Assembly: GCA_030065575.1 (NCBI GenBank)
Contig: JASJDZ010000015.1
Location: forward strand, 1-59,748
Direction of reading: 5' to 3'
Origin: Acidimicrobiia bacterium
Lineage (GTDB): Bacteria; Actinomycetota; Acidimicrobiia; Spongiisociales; UBA5794
DNA: 59,748 nt
Both the position numbers and the translations under genes were made by a program. Below are positions 1 through 9,121 of this stretch, piece after piece; positions within the stretch are counted from its first letter, which is position 1, and every line of letters starts with the position of its first letter. Below the pieces are notes generated by a model. It ran no database searches. It saw nothing but the letters and a program-made list of their open reading frames with translations, and had not been told where the DNA came from.

Positions 1-88
1 CCACGTCCAGCACGCCGGCGGCGACGCTATCGATGAGCGCCTGGAGGTTTGAGCCATTGCCCGAGATGAGAACAACGATCCTCTTCAT
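1..88 (-). CDS. purN: Phosphoribosylglycinamide formyltransferase (partial, N-terminus only)
   Basis: Only the first 29 codons are inside the window; the rest lies beyond the left edge. The visible start reads [20 protein letters not shown], which is the beginning of PurN with its phosphate-binding SGNGSNLQ motif. PurN uses 10-formyl-tetrahydrofolate to formylate GAR, the third step of purine synthesis. Its ATG overlaps the TGA of the upstream purD-purM gene (ATGA, 85-88), so translation is probably coupled. It is the last visible gene of the purine operon. Family assignment is firm; the length and intactness of the gene cannot be judged. Confidence 0.9.
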   Translation of the reverse strand, partial: MKRIVVLISGNGSNLQALIDSVAAGVLDV

Positions 89-2412
89 TGCATCACCACC
101 TCGTCAGTCTCCCTGGGGATGACTTCACCTATCACCCACGCATCGGAGCCGAGTGCATCGATCGCATCTCGAGCCCGCTCGGCTGCAACAACCACCAGCA
201 TGCCGACTCCCATATTGAAGGTGCGGAACATCTCCCCAGCTGCAATGTTGCCCTGCGATTGGATGAGGGCGAATAGCGGCGGGATGCGCCACGAGTCGAG
301 GTGGAGGCGCAAGGCCAAAGTACTCGGCAGAACCCGTCCCGGATTCTCGATGAGGCCGCCACCGGTGATGTGAACAAGCGCACGGATCGGGATACCGGTT
401 TCCCGCAGGCGGGTGATCTCAGCGAGGTAGCTGCGGTGCGGCTCCAGCAGGGCATTGCCCAGCGAGGTTCCCAGTGCGGCAACCCGGTCGTCGAGATCCC
501 AATGCTCGAAGACATGGCGGGCCAGCGAGTAGCCGTTGGTGTGCAGCCCGGTCGATTTGATGGCAAGCACAACATCGCCGGCAGCGACCTGAGTCGGGTC
601 GATGATCTGGTCCCGCTCTACAACACCAACAATCGTGCCCACAACGTCGATCTCGTCTGCGACATAGACCCCCGGCATTTCCGCCGTTTCTCCGCCGAGG
701 AGCACGCAGCCCGCCAGCCGGCACGCGGTGGCCATCCCGCTCACCACGGCCGCCGCGATCAGCGGATCCAGCGAGCTGGTGGCGATGTAGTCGAGGAAGA
801 ACAGCGGTCGGGCCCCTTGCACGAGGATGTCATTGACGCAGTGATTGACGATGTCGTGCCCGATGGTGTCGTAGCGACCCATGGCGGTTGCGATTTTGGT
901 CTTTGTGCCCACTCCATCGGTGGACGCCACGAGAACCGGATCGGCCCCGAGTTCGGCCGCGTCGAACATGCCCCCGAAGGCACCGATCCCGGCTATCACG
1001 TCGTCGGTGTAGGTGGAGCGGACGTCGCGCTCCATCATCTCCACCGCTCGGTTACCTGCCGCGATATCGACTCCCGCATCGGCATATGAGCTCTGCCAGG
1101 GCAGTGCTACAGGGCTGCCCTCAGTGTCGGTCTGTCCTGCGATGCGAGCTCCGATATCGCTCCGGAATTGCATCCCCTTGAAGTCGACATGCTCGATTCC
1201 GTGGTAGGCACAAGCCAGCGCCATCGACAGGTCAGGTTGCACCCCGGTCACCGCAAGCACCCTGCCACCCGACGTGACCAACTCTGCGTCGTGGTTGGTG
1301 CCGGCGTGGAAGACCGTCACGCCGGGGATGCTCTCGGCTTCACCGATGCCCGCAATCGGGATCCCTTTGTCATAGGGTCCCGGGTAGCCGGCCGATGCGG
1401 CTACCACCGTTGCTGCAACACCATCGTGCCATTCGACCTCGGCTGAATCGAGGTCTCCGGCGAGGCAGGCGTTGAGGATCTCGAACAGGTCGCCCTTCAG
1501 TAGCGGGAGGACAACCTGGGCTTCCGGGTCACCGAACCTGCAGTTGAACTCCAGCACCTTCGGCCCTTGCGCTGTCAGCATCATTCCCGCGTAGATGACC
1601 CCGACGTAGGGAGAGCCCTCGAGGGCAAGCTGACGAACGACCGGGCGAATCACGGACTCGACCACGAACTCGTTGATCGACTCGTCCACCACCGGGGTGG
1701 GGGCGTAGGCGCCCATTCCTCCGGTGTTGGGGCCCTGGTCCCCTTCGAGCAGGGGTTTGTGGTCCTGAGCGGCAGGCATCGGCACGATGGTCGTGCCGTC
1801 GCAGAAGGCGAGGATGGTCGCTTCCTGGCCTTCGAGGAACTCTTCGATGACCACCTCGTCGGCGGCGGCGCCGAACTCACGATCAATCATCAGGCGATTC
1901 AGTGCCTGCTCCGCTTCGGCGAGCGATCCGGGCACGATCACGCCTTTTCCGGCTGCCAGCCCGGACGCCTTGATGACAATCGCGTGCTCGGCGTTACGGA
2001 CGTAGGCGAGCGCCTCCTCGTAGTCGGTGAAGATCTCGTAGGCCGCGGTTGGCACGCTCACCTTGTGCATCAGCTGCTTGGAGAACCGCTTCGAGCCTTC
2101 CAGGCGGGCTGCTCCGGCAACCGGCCCGAAACAGGCCAGGCCGGCTTCCTCGAAGCGATCGACTATGCCGGCTGTGAGCGGTGCTTCGGGTCCCACGACG
2201 GTGAGACTCACATCGTTGGACTCGGCGAATGCGATGAGTTCATCGATCTGACTGTCGGCGATGGGTACGTTCTCGATCTTCCCGCCTGCCGTTGCCGTAC
2301 CACCATTCCCAGGGGCGACGAAGACCTTGGCCACCAGATCAGATTGGGCCAGCTTCCAGGCGATCGCGTGTTCGCGGCCGCCCCCACCGACGACGAGGAC
2401 ATTGTTGGTCAT
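85..2412 (-). CDS. purD-purM: Bifunctional GAR synthetase / AIR synthetase (PurD-PurM fusion)
   Basis: One 775-residue chain. Residues 1 to about 423 are PurD (ATP-grasp; GAR synthetase), with the N-terminal [12 protein letters not shown] motif, [11 protein letters not shown] and FNCRFGDPE. After a linker of about 18 residues, PurM (AIR synthetase) starts near residue 442 at SYADAGVDI and carries STDGVGTK. The two catalyse steps 2 and 5 of purine synthesis. The start is the ATG at 2412, which overlaps the purF stop (ATGA); the open frame runs 25 codons further upstream into purF, but that extension does not resemble PurD. The frame is open through the junction near 1089-1140, so this is a real fusion unless the assembly is wrong. 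purN follows directly. PurD and PurM are separate genes in most bacteria. Confidence 0.95.
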   Translation of the reverse strand: MTNNVLVVGGGGREHAIAWKLAQSDLVAKVFVAPGNGGTATAGGKIENVPIADSQIDELIAFAESNDVSLTVVGPEAPLTAGIVDRFEEAGLACFGPVAGAARLEGSKRFSKQLMHKVSVPTAAYEIFTDYEEALAYVRNAEHAIVIKASGLAAGKGVIVPGSLAEAEQALNRLMIDREFGAAADEVVIEEFLEGQEATILAFCDGTTIVPMPAAQDHKPLLEGDQGPNTGGMGAYAPTPVVDESINEFVVESVIRPVVRQLALEGSPYVGVIYAGMMLTAQGPKVLEFNCRFGDPEAQVVLPLLKGDLFEILNACLAGDLDSAEVEWHDGVAATVVAASAGYPGPYDKGIPIAGIGEAESIPGVTVFHAGTNHDAELVTSGGRVLAVTGVQPDLSMALACAYHGIEHVDFKGMQFRSDIGARIAGQTDTEGSPVALPWQSSYADAGVDIAAGNRAVEMMERDVRSTYTDDVIAGIGAFGGMFDAAELGADPVLVASTDGVGTKTKIATAMGRYDTIGHDIVNHCVNDILVQGARPLFFLDYIATSSLDPLIAAAVVSGMATACRLAGCVLLGGETAEMPGVYVADEIDVVGTIVGVVERDQIIDPTQVAAGDVVLAIKSTGLHTNGYSLARHVFEHWDLDDRVAALGTSLGNALLEPHRSYLAEITRLRETGIPIRALVHITGGGLIENPGRVLPSTLALRLHLDSWRIPPLFALIQSQGNIAAGEMFRTFNMGVGMLVVVAAERARDAIDALGSDAWVIGEVIPRETDEVVMQ

Positions 2413-4025
2413 TGCTCCGCTCCGTTCTCGGACGTTGCCCCTTCGGCCCATGCCCCCTGGAAGGCATTCTTGTCCCGGGCCTCCCAATACCCGCTGAGCT
2501 CGAGGGGGTATTCCCCGGAGAAACAGGCATTGCAGTGCGCTTCGCCGCTGTCGGTTGCGGCCGTCACCGCCCGCATCATCCCGGCCTGCGATAGGTAAGC
2601 CAGGGAGTCGGCTCCGATGTGTGCCCGGATCTCCTCGACGTCTTTGATGAACCCAATGAGTTCCTCGCTGTCCGCCATGTCGATGCCCATGAAGCAGGGG
2701 TGGCGGACCGGTGGTGACGACACGCGGACGTGCACCTCAGCAGCACCACCCTCGCGCAGCAGGTTGACCAGAGGCCCGGCCGTGTTGCCACGCACTATCG
2801 AGTCATCGATGAGCACCACCCGTTGGCCGGCCAGGTTGGATTCCAGTGGGTTGTACTTGAGGTGCACTCCGGAACGCCGAAGCTCATCGCTCGGCTGGAT
2901 GAAGGTGCGGCCGATGTACCGGTTCTTGATCAAGCCCTCGGTATATGGGATTCCCGAGGCGATTGCATATCCGATGGCTGCCGGCGTAGCTGAGTCCGGC
3001 ACCCCGACGACCAGGTCGGCATCCACCGGGGCCTCCCGAGCGAGGGCTTCGCCGAGTTGCTGCCGAACTCGGTGGACTGTCTGGCCTTCGAGGACTGAGT
3101 CGGGCCGCGCAAAGTAGACGTACTCGAAGACACACAGCGAGGGTGTTGCCGGCACCGGTCCCCGAGTGCTGTGCATTCCATCTCGATCAAGTCGGATGAT
3201 CTCGCCGGGTTCGACTTCGCGGACGTAGCTGGCCCCGATTGTGCCTAGGGCGCAGGACTCCGACGCCAGTACATACCCCCCTACCCCGAAGGCTTCGGCC
3301 GCCGCGGTGCCTTCCCCCCATTGCAGGGGAAGCAAGGCAGGCCCCCCTACCCCCGCCTGCGGCGGTACCTTCCGCCCAGCTTCGCCGGGGGGACTGATAT
3401 CTCTTTGCTCCAGCCGGCCGACACAGAGCGGACGGAAGCCGTGCGGGTCGCGGACGCCGAAGACGGCATCGCGGGTCAAGACCACCAGGGAGTAGGCACC
3501 CTCGGCGGCAGCCATGAAACTAGAAATGCGAGCCTCCCAGTCTGCGGCACCATTACTCGAGCCCGGTGCCGGCGCCGCCAGCATCTGAGTGATCACTTCA
3601 CTGTCGGTGGACGAGGTCAATCCCACCCCGCGCTCCAGCAGACGCTGCCGCAATTGCGGGGCATTGGTGAGGTTGCCGTTGTGGCCGACGCCGAGCGGTC
3701 CGTGCATCGTCTCGATCAAGTACGGCTGCGCGTTGCGCAGGTGCGATGAACCCGTAGTCGAATACCTGGTCTGCCCGACCGCCAGGTGGCCCTCCAGTTG
3801 CGACAGATTGTCCTCATTGAAGACCTGAGCGACCAGGCCCATGTCCTTGTGAACCGCAGCCGATGTCCCATCGCTGGTGGCTATCCCCGCGCTTTCCTGG
3901 CCCCGATGCTGCAGTGCATAGAGGGCGAAGAAGCTGATCCGGGCTACGTCGACGCCGGGCGCATAGATGCCGAAGACACCACATGCCTCCCGGGGCCGGT
4001 CCAGCTCGTCAGAGAATCGATTCAC
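2409..4025 (-). CDS. purF: Amidophosphoribosyltransferase, with an in-frame repeat insertion
   Basis: PurF (538 aa) makes phosphoribosylamine from PRPP and glutamine, the committed step of purine synthesis. A 14-residue propeptide precedes Cys15 (REACGVFGI), the nucleophile exposed by processing in this family. The PRPP loop VVLIDDSIVRGNT is present. The C-terminal HCNACF and other cysteines fit the Fe-S-containing Bacillus-type enzyme. The start is GTG at 4025, with GGAG seven bases upstream. Residues about 206-248 are an insertion in the glutaminase domain, between GFRPLCVGRL and GYVLASESCAL, which are adjacent in ordinary PurF. The DNA of this insertion is a copy of the palindromic repeat found at 29.7 and 49.6 kb (see 3276-3400). 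The reading frame is kept, so the enzyme is probably functional, with an added surface loop. Confidence 0.95.
   Translation of the reverse strand: MNRFSDELDRPREACGVFGIYAPGVDVARISFFALYALQHRGQESAGIATSDGTSAAVHKDMGLVAQVFNEDNLSQLEGHLAVGQTRYSTTGSSHLRNAQPYLIETMHGPLGVGHNGNLTNAPQLRQRLLERGVGLTSSTDSEVITQMLAAPAPGSSNGAADWEARISSFMAAAEGAYSLVVLTRDAVFGVRDPHGFRPLCVGRLEQRDISPPGEAGRKVPPQAGVGGPALLPLQWGEGTAAAEAFGVGGYVLASESCALGTIGASYVREVEPGEIIRLDRDGMHSTRGPVPATPSLCVFEYVYFARPDSVLEGQTVHRVRQQLGEALAREAPVDADLVVGVPDSATPAAIGYAIASGIPYTEGLIKNRYIGRTFIQPSDELRRSGVHLKYNPLESNLAGQRVVLIDDSIVRGNTAGPLVNLLREGGAAEVHVRVSSPPVRHPCFMGIDMADSEELIGFIKDVEEIRAHIGADSLAYLSQAGMMRAVTAATDSGEAHCNACFSGEYPLELSGYWEARDKNAFQGAWAEGATSENGAEQ
3276..3400. repeat. 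Dispersed GC-rich palindromic repeat inside purF
   Basis: Two modules in tandem. The first starts with CCCCCCTACCCC (3276-3287), followed by a small hairpin (CCGAA-GGC-TTCGG) and GCGGTGCCTTCCCCCC. The second starts with CCCCCCTACCCCCG near 3343, followed by GGCGGTACCTTCCGCCC and ends in GGGGGGACTGATAT (3387-3400). The same modules occur at 29689-29864 and 49597-49715. Read on the minus strand, which is the purF coding strand, it has no stop and encodes the Pro/Gly-rich stretch ISPPGEAGRKVPPQAGVGG and onward. The region that interrupts PurF homology is about 129 bp, 43 codons. Confidence 0.85.
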
Positions 4026-4046
4026 GGGTTCACTCCGGGGCGGAGG

Positions 4047-4529
4047 CTAGTGCTCCTGTAGTTCCTGGTCGTCTGTGATGATCGTCTCGGTCCACGCCCC
4101 CTGGGCTGAGGCCACCGCATCCCGGATCTCGGGGTTGGCAATCCCCAGGATCTTCGCTGCTGCGAGCGCGGCGCCCGACGGATCGAGCACGACCAGCGGA
4201 GCGATTCCCGATGGCATTCGCAGCGACGAAAAAAGGTCGGACCCGGCGAATCGGTCTGAGTACGGCGGGCAGGCGATGACCGGTGAGGCCACATTTCCGT
4301 CGACCAATCCGCTGAGGGCGTTCGATCGGCCGGCGATGGTGACGTACACCTTGGGCCTGCCATCGGATTCGTAGCCGGCCAGCAAGTCGAGTAGGTAGGT
4401 GGCTGCCTTATGGGCAGAAGCGACCCTGATCTCGCTATCGATCCCGTAGCCGATGAGGGCGGTAGCGATAGCCTTGCCGTGGGATAGGTCGGACTTGGAT
4501 CCCATGATGATGGGGACCAGCGGTTTCAT
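4047..4529 (-). CDS. purE: AIR carboxylase, class II PurE
   Basis: 160 aa. The phosphate-binding MGSKSDLSHG and substrate-loop SAHK motifs are present. At residues 67-70 the protein has AGRSN followed by ALSGLVDGN and a CPP motif, like the AIRC domain of animal PAICS, instead of the AGGAAHLPG motif of class I PurE (N5-CAIR mutase). Class II enzymes carboxylate AIR directly with CO2 and need no PurK; no purK is visible here. The start overlaps the purC stop (ATGA, 4526-4529), and purF begins 21 bp downstream. Class assignment rests on recognised motifs, without an alignment. Confidence 0.92.
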   Translation of the reverse strand: MKPLVPIIMGSKSDLSHGKAIATALIGYGIDSEIRVASAHKAATYLLDLLAGYESDGRPKVYVTIAGRSNALSGLVDGNVASPVIACPPYSDRFAGSDLFSSLRMPSGIAPLVVLDPSGAALAAAKILGIANPEIRDAVASAQGAWTETIITDDQELQEH

Positions 4530-5470
4530 AGCAGCGCCCTCCTGATTCGCTCAGCTGCAGGTTGTTCTCCCGGCTCGAACCGATTACCGGTGAGCCGCTC
4601 GTAGGTGTCGATGTAGCGGGTCGCCACCTCAGCAACGAACTCGTCCGGCATGGCTGGTGCGGGGCCATCGCCCCGGTATCCCTGATCAACGAACCAGAGA
4701 CGCAGGAACTCCTTGTCGTAGTTCTGCGGCTCGCCCAGCCCGTAGGTGTCGGCGATCCAGTAGCGGCTCGAGTCGGGTGTGTGAACCTCGTCGATGAGAA
4801 CCAGTTCGCCGTCGACGAGACCGAACTCGTACTTGGTGTCGACCAGGATCAGGCCTGCTTCGGCAGCCACCCGCTCTCCCATCTGAAACACGGTCAGCGC
4901 CGCTTCCTGAACCTGCTCCCACAAGCCGGGCTCGACCAGCCCTTGCTCCACTACCTCGGCGCTGGTCAGTCGCTCGTCGTGAGCGCCGCCGGTGGCCTTG
5001 GTCGTCGGGGTGATGACAGCCGCTGGAAGCGGATCGTTCTTCTTCAGGCCGGGAGGCAGGTCGAGGCCGTAGGGGCGTTCCACCCCTTGCGAGTAGAGGG
5101 TCCACAAGGATGTTGAGGTCACTCCGGTGATGAAGCCACGCACGATGACTTCGACCGGGAGGGCGACAGCTTCAGCCCCGATGGTGACATTTGGATCCGG
5201 TACCGAGATCACGTGGCTGGCCACGGCGTCCCTTACCTGTTCGAACCACCATGCGCTCAGCTGGTTGAGGACCTGGCCCTTGTACGGGATTGCCCCGAGA
5301 ACCTGGTCGAAAGCCGAGACCCGGTCTGTGGTGATCAGGACTCGACGATCCTCCTGCAGGTAGATGTCGCGAACCTTCCCTTCGTGTCTCTCGCCGAGCT
5401 CAGGAAGGTCGGTCCGGAGCAGGGCCTCCGGGATTGCCTCGAGGATGGTCTCTCGGTCTATCACTCTCAC
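4526..5470 (-). CDS. purC: SAICAR synthetase
   Basis: 314 aa, the longer form of PurC. It ligates aspartate to CAIR using ATP. Recognisable motifs are GKVRDIY near the N-terminus, LITTDRVSAFDQVLGAIPYKG, the conserved EVIVRGFITG, DTKYEFG and IDEVHTPDSSRYW. It lies 7 bp after purQ and overlaps purE by 4 bp, so it sits in the middle of the purine operon. The order purC then purE is the domain order of the fused animal enzyme PAICS. Confidence 0.95.
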   Translation of the reverse strand: MRVIDRETILEAIPEALLRTDLPELGERHEGKVRDIYLQEDRRVLITTDRVSAFDQVLGAIPYKGQVLNQLSAWWFEQVRDAVASHVISVPDPNVTIGAEAVALPVEVIVRGFITGVTSTSLWTLYSQGVERPYGLDLPPGLKKNDPLPAAVITPTTKATGGAHDERLTSAEVVEQGLVEPGLWEQVQEAALTVFQMGERVAAEAGLILVDTKYEFGLVDGELVLIDEVHTPDSSRYWIADTYGLGEPQNYDKEFLRLWFVDQGYRGDGPAPAMPDEFVAEVATRYIDTYERLTGNRFEPGEQPAAERIRRALL

Positions 5471-5477
5471 GCTCCTC

Positions 5478-6242
5478 CTATGTGCCGGCGGCGTGCCGGA
5501 CTCCGTTCTCGAATAGCGGCAGGCCCGACCCGGGTTGGGGGCCGTGGTGCCGTTGCGGGTGCTGCTCGCCGACGATGTGGTTCTCCGGGTGGGGCATCAA
5601 CCCGAGCACGTTGCCGGCCGGATTCGCGATCCCGGCGATGTCGTGCAGAGACCCGTTCGGGTTTGCCGGATACCCATCGCCAACGTAGCGAACTGCTACC
5701 AGGTTGGCTCGTTCGACCTCGGCGAGGGTGTCCCCCTGAGCCACGAAGCGGCCTTCACCGTGAGCGACGGGACAGTAGATGGTTGTCTCGAGGTCTCGCG
5801 TCCAGATGTTTGTTCCCTCAGGAGCGAGCTCGACCCAGCGGCACTCGAACCTGCCCGACTCATTTCGAGTTAGCGTCGCCTGTTGCGTCCAGGCGCCTGC
5901 GGCGTTCCCCTCTATCCCCGGCAGGAGACCCGACTTGACCAGTGCCTGGAAGCCGTTGCAGATGCCGATGACCGGCTTCCCGGCCGCAATGAAGGCATCG
6001 AGATCGGCGCCGAATCGGGAACGTATGGCAACCGCCCACAGCTTGCCGGCCCCCAGATCATCGCCGTAAGAGAAGCCGCCGGGCAGCACAAGCATCTGGT
6101 AGTCGCTCAGCCGCATTGCTTCGTCGCGCATCTGGTTGATGTGGACGATCTCCGGAGCGGCCCCGGCCAGCTCGAGTGCCCGGGCCACATCGTGGTCCCG
6201 GTTGGTGCCGGTGGCGTGGAGAATCATCGCTCGGGGCTTCAA
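5478..6242 (-). CDS. purQ: FGAM synthase glutaminase subunit
   Basis: 254 aa class I glutamine amidotransferase that supplies ammonia to PurL. The nucleophile is Cys95 in GICNGFQ, and the catalytic His/Glu lie in LMPHPENH near the C-terminus. PGGFSYGDDLGAG is the family signature. I place the start at TTG 6242, because MKPRAMILHATGTN aligns with the normal PurQ start and the TTG overlaps the purL stop (TTGA). The alternative is ATG at 6227, five codons later. The C-terminal 30 residues are His/Pro/Gly-rich and extend beyond the conserved fold. Confidence 0.95.
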   Translation of the reverse strand: MKPRAMILHATGTNRDHDVARALELAGAAPEIVHINQMRDEAMRLSDYQMLVLPGGFSYGDDLGAGKLWAVAIRSRFGADLDAFIAAGKPVIGICNGFQALVKSGLLPGIEGNAAGAWTQQATLTRNESGRFECRWVELAPEGTNIWTRDLETTIYCPVAHGEGRFVAQGDTLAEVERANLVAVRYVGDGYPANPNGSLHDIAGIANPAGNVLGLMPHPENHIVGEQHPQRHHGPQPGSGLPLFENGVRHAAGT

Positions 6243-9121
6243 GAGGCGCCTCCTCGCCAGGCGGTCTCCACCGCAACGACGTCGGTCGTGATTCGAAGCT
6301 CACCTGCCTGGATCTCGATGCGCTTGTCTGCGGTGGTGATTCCGATGGCGGCAACGGGGTGGCCCTGCATCGCTGTCTCGAATGCTGATTCGTCAGCAGG
6401 GTCGACTTCGACGAGAAGCCTCCCCAGAGACTCGCCAAAGAGCATTCCGGTTGGGCTCGGTTCACCTTGTCGGGGAGCAGTACTCAGATCGACATAGACT
6501 CCCACCCGGCCTCCGATGGCCATTTCGGCAAGCGCGACCGCAACGCCTCCCTCGGAGACATCGTGGCAGCTGCGCACCAGGCCGTTTCTTATCGAGTGAT
6601 GGAGTGCCCGGTAGCGGTCTGGTGCTGTAGGGACCGGTGCCGGTGCTTCGCCCCCGGCGGTTCCGGCCAGTACCGCTGCACCGCCGAGGTGCTCGCCGGT
6701 GGCCCCGATCAGGTACACCGTGTTCCCGGGTCTGCGGAGGGCGCTGGTCACTGTGCGCGTGACGTCTGGCACGATGCCCAGGCTGGAGATGACCAGGGTG
6801 CCGGGGATGGTGTGCTTCTTGCCGTCCTGGCCCGTGTACTCGTTGTTGAGACTGTCCTTGCCGGAGATGAAGGGCGTCCCATAGGCGACGGCGGCGTCGT
6901 AGCAACCTTGGGTGCACCGAACCAGAGACCCGAGCCGGTCCGGGAGACGGGGGTTACCCCAGGAGAAGTTGTCGAGCAGCGAGATCCGATCCGGATCAGC
7001 GCCGACCGCCACGACGTTGCGAACCGCTTCGTCGACTGCCGCCCATGCCATCCGATAGGGATCGAGAGCACCGTAGGCGGGGTTGCATCCGATGCCGAGA
7101 GCAGCGCCGGGTGTTCCTGGCGTAATCGGAAGCGGGGTCACCACTGCGGCGTCCCCGGGTCCATGTTCGGCGGTGCCGACAAATGGCTTGACGACCGTGC
7201 CCCCCTGCACCTCGTGGTCGTATTGACGCACGATCTCTTCCTTGGATCGGATGTTGGGGTGGCCAAGCAAATTGAGCAAGGTCGAGGTTGCGTCGGAAGC
7301 CAGCGGGGCGGCGGCCTGCTGAGGTTGGGGAGCCCACTCGGCTTGCAGATGCTGCCGCGGGATGCCCCCGTGGAGGAAGCTGCAGTCCATCTCACCCACG
7401 ACCGTCTCACCGTGGCGCACCCGGAGCATGCCGTCCCCGGTGAATTCCCCGAGGTCGGTCATCTCAACGTCGAGGGCTTCCGCAATCTCCTCAACCCGGG
7501 ATGCGTTGGCCGGAGGGACGGCGATCACCATGCGCTCCTGGGCCTCGCTCAGCCAGATCTCCCAAGGGCTCAGCCCCGGGTATTTCAGCGGCACTCGCTC
7601 CAGCTGGACGGTGGCTCCAAGTTCCTCGGCCATCTCACCAACACTCGATGACAGCCCCCCGGCGCCGCAGTCGGTGATGGCGTTGTACAGGCCTTCGTCG
7701 CGAGCCTGAATGATGACCTCGAGCGTCTGCTTCTCGTGGATGGGATGACCGATCTGGACGGCACTCCCCGAGACGTCGCTGGTTGTGTGATCGGACTCCA
7801 TCGACGAGAAGGTCGCTCCTCGCAGTCCGTCGCGACCGGTCTTCCCCCCGAGGACGACAATGCGATCCCCGGGTTGAACCGCGGTTGGGTGGGACCCGGT
7901 CGGCAGCGCCCCGAGACAGCCGCAGAACACGAGGGGGTTGGCCGTATACCCGGGGTCGTAATAGACGCCGCCGCTCACAGTGGGGATTCCCATCTTGTTG
8001 CCGTAGTCCTCGATCCCGGCGATGACTCCCGAAGCGATGCGACGAGGGTGAAGCACGCCGTCGGGTAGTTGGTCGAACTCGACGTCCTGGGGACCGAAGA
8101 AGAGGATGTCGGTATTCGCAATCGGCCGCGCGCTCACGCCGATGACATCACGAACGACCCCGCCGACTCCGGTATTGGCCCCGCCGAAGGGCTCCAGCGC
8201 CGACGGGTGATTGTGGGTCTCGACCTTGAAAGCCAGATCGGTCGCATCATCGAGAGCGACGATGCCGGCATCATCGACAAATGCGGAGCGAACCCAGGGC
8301 CTGGCAACCGCCTCGGTAGCAGCCCGGATGTGGCTGGATAGAATCCCGTCGACGTGGACGGTGTCGATTGGCCCGTTCTGTCCCGGTGGCGGGCCGGTGT
8401 AATCGATCTGAGCCCGGAACGTCTTGTGCACGCAGTGCTCGGACCAGGTCTGAGCGAGGGTCTCGAGCTCCAGGTCGGTGGCGGGCCGGTCGGCGAAGTA
8501 GGCCTGAATCGCCTTCATCTCAGCCGCATCCAGGCTGAGGCGACGGTGGTTGCTCAGGTGGACCAACTCCTCCTCGGTGAGGCCGCGGAGATCGATCCGT
8601 TCGACTCCTGTGCTGCTTGCTGCCGCCACCGTGAAGGGGGGAGGAGCGGGCTCGTTGATGAAGTAGCTCTGGATGACGGAGTTGGCCAGCAGCGATGACG
8701 CAATGCGCTCAACTATTGCGAGGGTGAGGGTGGATCCGCGCATGGTGAACCGGGTGCCGGTCGCGGCTTGCTCGACCCCCGACAGATCCAGCTCCCGGGT
8801 CCCGGCCAGGAGGCTCTCCGCGGCGGCGTCGGTCACGCCGGCGTGAAACACGACTTCCACTGTGAATACGCCGGGCTCGGAGCGGGCCAGATCGTCGCTG
8901 ACGTCGAACCAAGTCGCATCCTCGATGATGGGGTCGCAGAGCAGAGAGTCGGTGAGTTTGCTGAGCAGCCCCGGATCGAATGAGCCGGATAGGTAGTAGC
9001 GGTCACCAATTTCCACCGAATCGACTTCGTGAATGCCCAGAAGCTCGATTTGGCCCTCCAGGTTCTCGGCCCTTATGTCCCGAAAACCCGCCTTGCTGGC
9101 AACCTCAACGCAGTAGTTCAT
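6239..9121 (-). CDS. purL: FGAM synthase PurL with fused N-terminal PurS-like domains
   Basis: 960 aa. Two PurS-like units come first: residues about 1-75 (GIHEVDSVEIGDRYYL, then CDPIIEDATWF) and about 84-157 (FHAGVTDAAAE, then LANSVIQSYFINE). The PurL synthetase core follows, with SEHCVHKTF (227-235) and VETHNHPSALEPFGGA. There is no C-terminal glutaminase domain; PurQ is the next gene. The length lies between small PurL (about 740) and the large E. coli form (about 1295). This explains the absence of a separate purS. It is the first gene of the purine operon; AGGGA lies 8 bases upstream of the ATG. Confidence 0.95.
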   Translation of the reverse strand: MNYCVEVASKAGFRDIRAENLEGQIELLGIHEVDSVEIGDRYYLSGSFDPGLLSKLTDSLLCDPIIEDATWFDVSDDLARSEPGVFTVEVVFHAGVTDAAAESLLAGTRELDLSGVEQAATGTRFTMRGSTLTLAIVERIASSLLANSVIQSYFINEPAPPPFTVAAASSTGVERIDLRGLTEEELVHLSNHRRLSLDAAEMKAIQAYFADRPATDLELETLAQTWSEHCVHKTFRAQIDYTGPPPGQNGPIDTVHVDGILSSHIRAATEAVARPWVRSAFVDDAGIVALDDATDLAFKVETHNHPSALEPFGGANTGVGGVVRDVIGVSARPIANTDILFFGPQDVEFDQLPDGVLHPRRIASGVIAGIEDYGNKMGIPTVSGGVYYDPGYTANPLVFCGCLGALPTGSHPTAVQPGDRIVVLGGKTGRDGLRGATFSSMESDHTTSDVSGSAVQIGHPIHEKQTLEVIIQARDEGLYNAITDCGAGGLSSSVGEMAEELGATVQLERVPLKYPGLSPWEIWLSEAQERMVIAVPPANASRVEEIAEALDVEMTDLGEFTGDGMLRVRHGETVVGEMDCSFLHGGIPRQHLQAEWAPQPQQAAAPLASDATSTLLNLLGHPNIRSKEEIVRQYDHEVQGGTVVKPFVGTAEHGPGDAAVVTPLPITPGTPGAALGIGCNPAYGALDPYRMAWAAVDEAVRNVVAVGADPDRISLLDNFSWGNPRLPDRLGSLVRCTQGCYDAAVAYGTPFISGKDSLNNEYTGQDGKKHTIPGTLVISSLGIVPDVTRTVTSALRRPGNTVYLIGATGEHLGGAAVLAGTAGGEAPAPVPTAPDRYRALHHSIRNGLVRSCHDVSEGGVAVALAEMAIGGRVGVYVDLSTAPRQGEPSPTGMLFGESLGRLLVEVDPADESAFETAMQGHPVAAIGITTADKRIEIQAGELRITTDVVAVETAWRGGAS

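Noticed and set aside
85..2412. purD-purM fusion as an assembly artefact
   Set aside because: Both domains are complete, the linker is in frame and composition is uniform; a fusion is the simpler reading, though raw reads would settle it.
1567..2598. Long open frame (343 codons) on the plus strand opposite purD and purF
   Set aside because: It mirrors the codon pattern of the real genes on the minus strand; its product is rich in His, Gly and Arg with no family resemblance. The same holds for 6467-7651, 13893-15569, 18617-19708 and 25569-26789.
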